Shown here: one piece after another, positions 31,638 through 42,408 of the stretch
Position numbering within the stretch: the stretch's first letter is position 1
Layout: each line of letters starts with the position of its first letter
DNA from: Thereva unica
Lineage: Eukaryota; Arthropoda; Insecta; Diptera; Therevidae
Assembly (NCBI GenBank): GCA_949987705.1
Contig: OX465286.1
Location: forward strand, 7,293,445 to 7,357,444
Direction: 5' to 3'
DNA: 64,000 nt
Made by a program: the position numbers and the translations under genes
Notes under the pieces: generated by a model
What the model was told of the DNA's origin: nothing
Databases searched by the model: none
The model's input: only the letters and a program-made list of their open reading frames with translations

Positions 31638-33462
31638 GGCACGAGCTCAAGCCGTATCCAATCGGACCTGAAAGTAGGGCGTGAACTAGGCGCAAAAACC
31701 ATCCACACTCGTATTCGCTCGAACGTTCACGCAGTCTGGTGCCGCCTTAAGGCACAAACATATTGATACGGAGCCAATATATTTAATTTCTCCGCAGTGT
31801 GCCAGCAAATATGGTGGTCCGTGTATTTTAAAGGCTTTTCCAGTCACCAATCTGTTTGTGCCTGTTAACCTAATATACTAAACTGTCGTCTTCGCCTGTG
31901 TGTCTGTAGGGAATCATGACGCCACATGCATGTCACGGCATGTCAGGCGGATATCTGTCTGCGAATATCAGTCCTCATCTTTCAGTTAGACCGAGTATTG
32001 TGTGGCCTTCATTGTGCCGTGTCTGTCGACCTGGCCTGCCGGCGGTCTCTAGGTGAATGGGGGCCTTTAGTGGAGAGACATTTTTTACTTAATTTAACCC
32101 AGTTTTCTAGCAATTTTACACTGTTTCTTGGGGGAAAAATTACGTGAGATTTGCCGAGACCCCCCCCCCCCTTTCCCCACGTGAGATTGGGTGAGATTCT
32201 GCCGGACCCCCTCCACCCCTAAACGCCTCACGTAATTTATGGAAGGCCCATAAAAAGCTAAGAATATTGTGGGACTTTTCTACCTACATACCTTCTATAT
32301 AAATGGGGGTCACTCAAGTTTCTTTATTTCGTAAATACCCTGTATCTGAGATGATAATGGGGATAGCCCCCTCTCTAAAACTAATTTTTTCTCCAAATGA
32401 ACCCAGGAATCACCCCTGAAAATAGTTGAATGTCTATTTTGACTGAAGTATGCCGTACGTTAAGGGTATAAAAAAAACGGCGTGTCGCACCAAAGATACG
32501 GTTCACACAGCTATACGGACCGCACGAGTTGAACAAGGCTGCTATTAGACAAAAAAAAAAACAAAAAAAGTCAAAATAAAAACAAGCGCCACCAGCAAGA
32601 TTCGAACCCGAGAACTTTGCGCCTCTATATAATTCTAAGAACTATGGCAGCCGTGCTAATAAAATATTTTCCTAATTAATTGATTATATTTCGATTAAAA
32701 TTAGTTAAACTAACCAACAACGTTCTCTAAAAGGTCCGGCCTGTTAGTAGCTTCAATTAAATGTGTCTTACCCTACAACGTTAATGTCATCAAGTTAAGT
32801 TTGACAATAAAAAGCAATTACGGAACTGATAAGATCTGCATTGCAGGATGGATCCGATAAGATTTGACAGTCAAAAATTGCATAGTTTTAGGAGCCTAAA
32901 AATCACTTTTAATAATATCAAAAGTTTATTTTATTGATATTTATTAAATAAACCAATAAAAATATGGTTAAATTATGTTTTTTCGTAATTAAAAATATTA
33001 TAGAACATATAAATAATAAATATTTAATAATAATATGCTTAATAACGATTATTGATGTTAACGCAAAATCGGCCTAAAAACTGAGTTTTTATCGTTACGA
33101 TTCTTGCGCACTTTCTTGAGATTTCAAGAAGTCAAAATTTTTCTTTTTTATGTTTTTTCTTTAATTTAAGTGGTTAATTTAAAGAATTTAGGGCTTATTA
33201 AAGTGAATAAATATATTTCATAAAATTTGGTAGTATTTTCTTGTGTATGGGGATATGTTTTTTCCTTAAAATAAAATAATAGAATATAAATAGTCAAAAA
33301 CAGGATTTTAAAATACATATGTAGATTAGCTAAATATATCATAATATCATTCAAATGTAGGCCTTTTTTGGATCGAAAATTGTTAGGCACTTTCTAATGA
33401 GACTGTATATTAAATTTCAGCCCAGAATTCCCAGTACATTCCGAGATACTGGATATTTTAGG
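31638..33462. repeat. duplicate of 6797-8604 (MITE M2 part plus R2 copy 3)
   Basis: Runs colinear with 6797-8604 for about 1.8 kb, with scattered substitutions and small indels in poly-C, poly-A and AT tracts. It starts inside the MITE at GGCACGAGCTCAAGCCGTAT and ends at GATACTGGATATTTTAGGG, exactly where R2 copy 1 ends. The 31926 frame equals the 7087 frame. Confidence 0.85.
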
Positions 33463-33839
33463 GCCCTTCCTGGGGAAATCATAAAAGGACTCATAATTAC
33501 AGAGCACTACGGAATTTTCTAGAAAACTCAAGTGATCTGACTTCTATATACACAAAATAAAGTGGATGTCACCCGACAGGATTACGAAGAACTAGATTGA
33601 CCACGTCCTAGTAGAAAGGAGAGGCGCAAATAATGTATGTATGTATTAGATTTAATTTAAGTGGTTAATTTAACGCATTTACGGTTTATTTAAGTGAATT
33701 AATGAACTGTAATAGTGTAATCGAAAATCAATAATGAATTTATCTCGATACGCACTTATACAAATAGTAGCACGCCTATTGTACAAATTGAGGTCTCAGT
33801 ACAAATGAGACAAATGTACTGCCTCGGCTAAGTCCGGCT

Positions 33840-34260
33840 CAACTGTAATATTAAACTCCCTTTGTTAGTTGTTCCGTAATCGTACGTTCGCATCAACGAC
33901 TGGTACTGATGAATCCGATGAATTTCTTTCATTTTCCATTATTCTTTCAATTTCCATATGTTCGTTTTGTGTTTGTGGCTTGGCGTTCATTTGTTCTTTC
34001 TCTGTGTTTGAATTGTATGCTTCAGTGGATCCATTTTTACTTTTGTCACGATATTCACTCGTGTCGTAATAAAATGGAATTGGATCAGCCCTCGGTGGTT
34101 TGATTGTTGTTGAACCAATACGATATATTTGATCAATATGACGGTTTCATATTTCGGCCATCGTTCAGTTTTATCATGTAGTGCAATTTCCCCAGGATTT
34201 CACTAACTGTACCGCATTGGTACTTTTCATTTCTTTTAATAATCGCGAACCGGCACTCGG
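33840..34260 (-). pseudogene. gypsy (Ty3-type) pol C-terminal remnant
   Basis: Minus-strand pieces: CGTVSEILGKLHYMIKLNDG (in one frame) then RHIDQIYRIGSTTIKPPRAD and PIPFYYDTSEYRD, ending at a stop near 33865. The 'G.V...LG..HY.V...DG...KRHxDQI' pattern is the C-terminal tail of gypsy integrase. Frames are broken and only the tail survives; LTR-like DNA follows on the left. Confidence 0.6.
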
Positions 34261-34404
34261 ACGCTCGAGTAAAAATAATTTAATTGGTTGATTTTCTTAC
34301 AAGCACGCACGCGCCCGCACCTAGCACGCATAGCGAACAAATAAGCATGCCACAAAGGTATGCATCATTAATCATGATAAGATTCATAAATTGATACATT
34401 AGAC

Positions 34405-34974
34405 CAGTGATTCCCAAAGTGGGTTCCGCGGAACCTTACAGTTCCACGAAAAATTTTAATGTTCCGTGTCACCAGCGTCGAAGCGCAAATACATTCACAG
34501 ACTCACTGGCGCTGCGCCGGCCGTTTAACGCGTTCTTGCTAATCAGAAAGTGCGAGTGGCCCTTCTTCCTTGAAATTTGGTCTACGTAACCCCCCGTAAC
34601 ATTTTGGCCGCCATTCCATATTCCCATGTCGACGGGGTTGTGAAGAAAATGGTAATCCGCCCTTTTGAGACGGCCGACATGGATCTAACAGTATAATTAG
34701 TATACCATATTGCATTGTCATCGGAGCTGAAGTTGTGTGGAAAATTTCAAGGTGATCGGGTAACCGGAAGTATTCACAAAATCGATTGCAAGATATATGT
34801 ACCGGACAAACAGACAGACAAGAAAGCGAGCAAATAAAAATGTTTTAAAATATATTAAAGGATAAATATATGTATACATATATTATATATTATTTTATTT
34901 TTTCATCGTTGGGTTCTGCCAAATTTTATACATTGTAGAAAGGTTCCGTACGAAATAAAGTTTGGAAACCACTG
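34405..34974. mobile_element. hAT element, 570 bp
   Basis: CAGTGATTCCCAAAGTGGG at left and (complement) CAGTGGTTTCCAAACTTTAT at right, typical hAT ends. Flanks CATTAGAC / CATTATTA share only five bases, so the TSD is decayed. It carries a piece of the GGTAATCCGCCC-family repeat (about 34625-34700). Confidence 0.7.
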
Positions 34975-37900
34975 CATTATTAATAAGTCCAATACAAAAA
35001 CAAACTTATCTCAGAGGTTTTGACATAACACAGAACTACGTTAAATAAAATATAGCCACTGAGTCATATGGATCTCATGGGTGTCAATCGACTGCTGCAT
35101 CATGACCCCTCCATATGTGACTCGACTCACGGAGAGTAAACATGTTAACCCAAATTAAGTGGAAGGATTGCCCAACTTGAAAATTATGACCCAGTACCTC
35201 GGTCGACTGCATCAAAGATTGGGGGGCCAACCATGAACTTTATTTTACTTCTACATTCACGTGTAGCCCACAGCCCCCTCCCCCTCCCTCCCATGCAACG
35301 ATGTCGTATGGCTGTGTAACGTTTCATACGGTTTGTTACTTTTGCTAACCTCATCAGATGATGGTAAAGCTTCTATTTAAACACTTTTAGAAGAGCGACT
35401 AGCCCAATCAGATTAATCTACCTCGTTCCACCATATATATGTACGTGCATTACACATTATTCCTTCTCTATTCTGATGGCAAACCAACATGGCGAGAATT
35501 GGAGAAGGATAAATCAGATATGCTCGCGATGCTTTTAATATAACAAAGTTATTATTTATGAAATTTTGTAGCTTGATGCCGTAAAATTATTTAAGTATAT
35601 CCTTTGTATTCATCTATTCATTGTGTATGCACTTAATGAGCGCGCTTTATTCCTGGAAAACAACAATGAAACGAACATAATTCACACACACACACAATTT
35701 CATCAATAATATATCAAATATCTATCAATACACATACAGAATATATATATATATACATATTCAATGAATTTACCAGTCTACCAGATATAGAGTATATATG
35801 GCCATGTTTTTTATATAATATGCAAATCATATTTCGTAGTTTTGTAACAGCATTCGCGTATCGATCGAAGCCCAAACCAACGAAATAACCTTCGATAGTT
35901 TGACCTCGAGTTCTATGACACTTTACTGCTTAGGATGAGAGAGAGGGTATACCACAAATATCATACATGTATTTACTGATGGGCATTCAGTATATTCGCC
36001 GTTATTTTTTTTTCTACTACCATATCCCCATTCCCCCCCACCCCTGTCACCCTTAAGCACACCAATTTACTTTCATGTTTACTTATGTATACCGGAAATG
36101 TCTCAATGATTGATTGAGTCTTATGAATTGAATCGGCGAAACGTAAAGCAAGCAGCTAGGCTTATAAAATATTTAACTCAAATCCCCCCACCCCCTCACC
36201 ACTTATGTTTTTTCCTGTATACTTTAGAATCCCTTAATCCTTCTTAGTTTAGCTAGTTTTTCTTATGGATTATACTTTAAATTAGTTTTTTACTTTGTTA
36301 TTTAAATACAACTAAAAATGCCTAATCATATGGTTCCCTCCTCCTTAATAGCATCTCTGTCGTTGATATTTATAATAATACAAAAAAAAAAAAATAATCC
36401 TTCAGGATTTTCATATATATTATTGAAAATGTGTGCTAGAAATCGAAGCCTTATATCAGAACATCAAAAACATCTGTTGTTAATATATCACAAAAATAAG
36501 AAAACGTTTTATGAATTGGGAAAAAAAATTCTCACCGTTTTGCGGCTTTAGTAAATGATAGAAAGTGGAGAGGGGGGGGGGGGGAAGAAGGATCAGATGA
36601 AATATTTGCACAAGGAAAAGAAAAATTGTCCATCATTAACCCAAAAGGATCTCATATAATAATAATTATAGAAAGAATAAGCTCTCTGCTAAAAGATAAA
36701 GAGAATTGTTGATTTCATTTTTATGGGGTGAAGGGGATACCCATTGTGGTGGCGTCTTATGTTGTCTATAATAGTGAAGAGGGGACTATTAAGGAAATAT
36801 TAACATGTAATTGCAGTGGGGATTAATTAGAAAGAATCGAATTTCCGGTGTTAATAAAATAGGAATATTGGTAAAGAGTCCCGGGCTTTTTTACATGTCT
36901 AAAGTTAGGTTGTTCTCATTATACTGGCTGCAGCAATAAAAACTTTATATTCAAAATTATTTTTTTTACTTTTTAGTTCATTTTAAAATAAAATCGTATT
37001 TTTTTAATTTTTTTTTTTTAACTATATCTTTTATTTTATAATTGTTAGTCTGTCTTCCGCCATTTTCTATTATACTTAAAATGACGTCACGTCACGTCAC
37101 ACAGCCTACTGTACTATACTCGTCATACACTTTGATTTTATACCCATATCGAGGGTGTTGTAAAGAAAATGTTAAATCGCTATTTTGTGTTGGCCGCCAT
37201 TTTGAATTTGGAATGAGGCCGCATAGCTAATTTTATTCTACTTATATGTAATACCCCCCTTTCATTTGATACTCATGTCGGGGGACGGCAGCACAATTGC
37301 AAAGTTCGGCGGCCATCTTGATTTTTTTTTTTACAAAATGGTCAGATTGCATTGTATCGTGGACAATACATAAGGGTAAAATTTGGACTTGATTAGTTAT
37401 ATGGAAGTCGGTCAAAATCAAGTAGCAAGATTTGTCTACATACATACATGCTTACAAGAGAAGCTAATATAAATCGCATAAAAAAGAGGAGGCAGGAAAA
37501 GTTTCATTCAGCTTCACAGGAAATGTTTCAATATGTGGCGATCCGTTCCGTTCCGTTTCTATATGTTTAGACTGGCAAAATGTCCACTCGATACTCGAAT
37601 CAAACGAAGCTAACTTTTAGTGTGTGCAGTTGCAAAGTAAAATTGACGATGAATCACATGAGTGATACTTGGGCGTTTAGTTTAGAATAGGTTGAACTGA
37701 AAGCCCAAGTGTAGACAATTCCAGTGTTGGGAAGAAGTAATCGATAGGACCCTAGCTCTAAATAACAATTTCGATATGGTCAGTAATTGGAGGGTACTAT
37801 TCACTAGATAATTCGCAGATTGCAAGTATATCTCTTTTGATATAAATCTGGGGGGGGGGGGGATAGACAGAGCTTTACAGAAACCGGAAGAGAACGAACT

Positions 37901-38039
37901 GGGAGTAGTTCAGATAAATAACTAAAGCTAGACTGGCACACGCCATTAAGGGCAGAATGAAGTCAAGCAATGAGCTTGACAAAATGGTTAACACTCTTGA
38001 ACGTGCTTTGAACACGTCATACAGGGCGTCATGCCCAGT
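34975..38039. other. no gene seen, AT-rich
   Basis: Microsatellites (CA)n near 35685 and (TA)n near 35745. Poly-G runs near 36570 and 37851. Fragments of the 'CAAGATGGCGGCC'-type repeat at 37140-37330 (also at 41060). No domain in any frame. Confidence 0.5.
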
Positions 38040-38049
38040 TAAATAAAGT

Positions 38050-38212
38050 TTTTTTTTATATATATGACAGACTAGAGGCTTAGGGAAAGTCCCTTTGTAC
38101 TGTCGACAGATTTTTTTTTGTATTGAGTGCAATGTCGTACAGCAGCTCTAGCCGGAAGATAGAGAGAAGAGAAGGAAGGAACTGTCACAACCTAGCCGCG
38201 ATATTTTATAAG
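38050..38212. mobile_element. SINE1-family fragment
   Basis: GACAGACTAGAGGCTTAGGG, then AGTCC, and CAGCAGCTCTAGCCGGAAGA with CCTAGCCGCGATATTTTA match 26098-26225 closely. No tRNA-like head. Confidence 0.65.
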
Positions 38213-38225
38213 TAAGATAGTTTTT

Positions 38226-38509
38226 CTACTGTTGTGGACAAAATGTATGCCACGTGAAGCCAACGGAAACAGAGGTGAATTTTTTCTTAGATGCTCCAGG
38301 CGGTGCAGGCAAAACATTTATTATCAATTTGATTTTGGTGTCCATTCGAATGCAGAATGGGATTGCACTTGCAGTGACATCATCAGGAGCTGCATCAACC
38401 CTACTTTATGGTGGAGGTACAGTGCATTCAGAACCCAAGCTGAATTTGAACCAGATATAAACACCTACATGTAACATCGGCAACAACCCTCTCCTATTGC
38501 CACAATCCT
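38226..38509 (+). pseudogene. Helitron Rep/helicase fragment (PIF1-like helicase Walker A)
   Basis: Frame 38254-38460 reads FFLDAPGGAGKTFIINLILV, then SIRMQNGIALAVTSSGAAST and LLYGGGTVHS. GGAGKTF is the Walker A motif of PIF1-type helicases carried by Helitrons, and 'ALAV.SSG.A..LL.GG.T.HS' is motif Ia. The protein continues after the RTE insertion with CDECTMAHRKS. Confidence 0.8.
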
Positions 38510-38914
38510 TCTTCTTCTTCTTTAAGCTCCTTTAATCCCTCATAGGGTGGAAACAGTTGCCCTCCACCGGACCCTGTTTTGCGCGACAGCTCTCAGCTCC
38601 GACCAGGATCTCCCAGTTGCTGCGGCTTCTGCTAGTTGGGTTCTCCTCCACGTTGTTCTAGGTCGTCCTTCTCGACGGGATCCTTGCGGATTCCAGTCAA
38701 GGGCCTGTTTGGCTAGATATTCGTTTTGGCGTCGCAAGGTGTGTCCAACCCAATTCCATTTCCTTCGTCTGATTTGGTCGTCTATTTTTTCTTGGCCGGC
38801 ACGGAGCCATAGTTCTTCGTTTGAAATTCTATCTTGCCAGCGGATTTTTAGGATACGACGCAGGCATCTGTTGATGAAGACTTGTAGGCGCCCTGTGATG
38901 AATTGAGTGACTTT
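38510..38914 (-). pseudogene. 5'-truncated RTE insertion with 10-bp TSD
   Basis: Matches the 3' 400 bp of the RTE at 50561-53800; the minus-strand frame reads KVTQFITGRLQVFINRCLRR and RRRKWNWVGHTLRR. The 3' end on the left has a (GAA)n tail. Exact CCACAATCCT duplicates at 38500-38509 and 38915-38924. Confidence 0.9.
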
Positions 38915-38924
38915 CCACAATCCT

Positions 38925-39110
38925 GAAAACATGAAAAATTATAATTTGTGACGAATGCACCATGGCTCATAGAAAATCGGGTTTTAAAACGAATGGAGTT
39001 TTCGTTTTCGAATGTACTTCCACTCATGCCCATGGAAAAAGCGATTTTGAGATTCCTAATTGTTTTGGCGCACGCCATACTATTGGCTTTTATAAGGCGC
39101 ACCGGGTTCC
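38925..39110 (+). pseudogene. Helitron helicase, continuation after the RTE insertion
   Basis: CDECTMAHRKS at about 38951-38983 is the Walker B region (DECTMA) of Helitron PIF1-like helicase, in the order expected after the 38226-38509 part. The frame breaks soon after, and downstream sequence is unrecognisable. Confidence 0.65.
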
Positions 39111-41420
39111 AGCGATTTTGAAGTAAGACAGGAACTGCACACTAATAAATCACTTTGGTTGGCATTGGCGGATGTGAACTACTGGGCCACAAAGTGTCTA
39201 GGCACGGCCTTGATTATCATATACATACATATACAGAAACCGTTTTGTCATTATAAAAATAAAAATAAAAATTACTTCGACTTCCGGTCAATTTCTCAAA
39301 AATTCCCTGGGACAGTGAAATTGTTAAACCCACAACAGCATTGAATTGGAAATGCGCCGCACACGTACGGAATCGATTTCTCCATCGCTGGATGGGGGTA
39401 TAAACTCGGAATCGGGGATCGGTGAAGAGAGCAGTTGAGTGAGTGACCTTGATCGGAACATAACATTGTAAATCCGAATAAAATTATTAATCCGACAAAA
39501 GGTAAAAATATTTGAAAAAAAAATATGTAAGCTTGTTAGTTTTTAAAAATAACAGATTAAAAATATACAATATATGTATGTATGTGTCCTCGATGGATAA
39601 AAAGTACATAATGTGCGTCCATTTTGAGAAGAGTATCATCTCTAGTTTCACAATTCCATTTTTGTTTTTGTTTTTTGTCTAAACATAATCAGAGCTTAAA
39701 AGCAGAACTTTTTCAATTGAATATTTTTTCACAACGTATAAGGATTATTCTTGAAAATTGTCAGTGCACTCCGCTGATTAGTAAACAACGCATTATCATA
39801 ATTTCTATACACAGTACACACACTCACTACCTAATTGGCATTCGAAATAAATATGTATGTATGTATGTATATACAAGCAATCGGTTTAAAGCTTCATTCC
39901 CTTTTTACATTTTGATCTGGATTTGATCCTTTACAAAAAAATAATAAAAAAAAAAATAAATAAATAAAAATGAAAAACAAATGTAAAGGACTTAAAACGA
40001 AATCGGCTTTTAAAAATGAAAAAGTATCAAATTAATTTTGCAATAATAAATTGTATTGAAGTTTTTCCTAACGAGACAGAATCATTTTTTTTTTTGTTTT
40101 ATTTTTTGTAAAGGTTGTTCGTATTGTCCTTGGTATATGAGATCGCATTACGAGTACTCAATATAATATAATTCCTAGAATTTCTTACAGAATATATACA
40201 ATAACATGCGAGATTCTGAAAAATTTTAATTTTATCACAGTATAACGTCGTCGCAAGTCCCACCAGTCAATAACAATAAGCGTATCTTGTTACCATCAAT
40301 ATTTACCTTTATTAGCTTAAACAATTTCCATTCAAAATAAAGTCATTACGCTTATAGAATGTAAACAACAGGGGTTTTCCATTAGAGGATGTTGTTATAA
40401 TATGGAAATTCCTAAGGACATGTTAACATTTTCAAACATCAGCTCTCTTAGACACATTTCACAACAAAATAAAAAATATATATATATATTTCATTGTTTC
40501 AAAACTCACCCCCAAATTGTGCAAATACACGAAAAAAAAAATATATATATATATAAAATTGTATCTACTGTTTTTATTGTATATATATATTTATATATTA
40601 TCGCAAATTACGTCACCACTTCTTCATCTTACCGAAAAATTGCCCGCAGCAATCACATATCCTTAAATTCGGAAACATGGAGTACAAACCCCCGACCGAC
40701 GACAAGAAAAAGGGCCAAAGGACCAAAACTGTCGAAGGTCATTTCTTTCATGACTTCTTGTTTTTATTTTTCTTTCGTTAAAGAAACTTGGAGAATATTG
40801 ATAAATATGTCCGTTGTACATTGTACGTGAATGTAGAAAAAAAAAAAAAAATTAATTAAAATAAATAAATACAAAATTATTTTTCTTTAATTAATTATGC
40901 AGTTTTCAGCTGGAGCAATTGTTGATTTTTACAGACGGAAATAAAATTGCGATCTTTTCAACTTATTATATTTTTTTTTAATTGTAAATTAAAAAATATA
41001 TATATATATGAGCCGTTTACTTAGTTAGCGTGACAATGCAATCTGATCATTTGTAAAAAAAACAAGATGGCGGCCGAATTTTGCAATTGTGTTCCGATTC
41101 CATTTAAAATCGGTATTGGAGGGTTTTTATGAGCACAAATTACGAATCTGTAGTCAAAATTTGAAAATTCTACTATGGCGGTCAACAGAAAATGGCGGAT
41201 TGCTTTTAGCTTTTTCAAAAAAAAAAAAAAAGCTTATACAGAGGCTCTGTCCGTCTGTCCGTCTGTGACCTTCTTTCATCTCTGAAAGTACTGCCGCTAC
41301 AGACTTGGGCCATATCTCAAATTGTAGCTCTTGGTCAAAAGACCTAAAACTGAGAAAATTTTCTGGAAATTTCAAACGGAAGTATATTTAACTACAAAAA
41401 AGATATTTCTAATAAAATCG
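39111..41420. other. no gene seen, AT-rich
   Basis: (TATG)n near 39852-39870, (TA)n near 40478, 40540 and 40995, many poly-A/T tracts. The 142-codon frame at 40402 is low complexity (IYIYKI) without a domain. 41035-41190 holds a 'ATGGCGGCCG' repeat fragment. Confidence 0.5.
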
Positions 41421-41423
41421 ATA

Positions 41424-41590
41424 GCCTAGCTACCGGCTCGCCTGAACTCAATCTAACCCAAAAGTTTTGGCACTTCTGATTTAATTGCGGCAACCCTTAA
41501 ATTAAACATTCAGAAACTCAAAAAAAACTAAAAAGAAAAAAATATTTCGAGCTATTTTCGATTGCGAGCGTTTGTTCGAAAAAGAAAAGA
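41424..41590. repeat. outer inverted repeat, left arm
   Basis: CGGCTCGCCTGAACTCAATC, then TAACCCAAAAGTTTTGGCAC and TTTTCGATTGCGAGCG are mirrored at 48735-48880. The arms, about 150 bp and roughly 85% alike by eye, enclose the nest of MITE M3, LINE A, LINE B and hAT. Confidence 0.7.
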
Positions 41591-41678
41591 AACCCGTTAA
41601 ATCTCTTGTTTATTTACACTTCATAAGTTAATGTAAGTTTAAAATTTTTGTTCATATTTTGTAAAAAATAATTGCTAA

Positions 41679-42400
41679 GGGATTGTCCATTAATTATGTG
41701 TGGCATTTTGGGGGAGGGGGTCGAGCCGAATCTCACTCAATCTCACGTGGGGGAGAAGGGGTCTCGGCAAATATCACGTAACTTTTTTTTTCAGAAACAG
41801 TGTAAAATTGCGAGAACACTAGGCTAAATTAAGTAAAACATGTTTCTCCACTAAAGACCCTCATTCACTTACAGGCCAGGTCGGCCGGCACGGGCCGATG
41901 AAGGCCACAGATTACTTATTTTGACTGAGGGATGATACTTCAGGTATCCACCTGACAGGCCGTGGCATGCAGGTGAAGTCATGATTTCCTACAAACAGAC
42001 ATGCGAAGACGACAGTTTAGTATAGCAAGTTATTAATTCAAGTGCAAAAATGTTATTGCCCTCAACGAAAACTTCAAGGCGGCTCCAGACTCACGCCGTG
42101 AACACACGCGAACCCGAGTGCGGCTGGCTTTCGCGCCTTGATTTCCTTTCCATGTGGATACCGCGTGAGTTCGTGCCGTATTTTCACGGCTTGAGAGTGA
42201 ATAGAAGTTTAGATCTTCAGGCACGAACTGACGATAAATGCCCAAACACATAAAGATTTTTGTCAGTTTTCTTGGACTGCAGGCCCCATACAGTTGGCGG
42301 CAGGCGCACGTGTGGTAATGTTTGGCCTCAAGGCGAAAACTTTCAGGCCATGGCCTGCCGGCGTCCTATGTGTAAATTGGAGCCTTAAGATATGACTAAA
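41679..42400. mobile_element. PIF/Harbinger-like MITE M3, first part
   Basis: Starts GGGATTGTCCATTAATTATG after TAA. It parallels 56612-57215 (CTTCAGGTATCC..., TTCACGGC..TTGAGAGTGAATAGA, CCTCAAGGCGAAAACTTTCA). It is interrupted at about 42400 by LINE A and resumes at about 44770 and again at about 48428, ending near 48712. Confidence 0.6.
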
Positions 42401-42408
42401 AATTTTAA

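Noticed and set aside
40402..40830. 142-codon plus-strand frame
   Set aside because: Low-complexity IYIYKI-type translation from TA/AT microsatellites; no domain.
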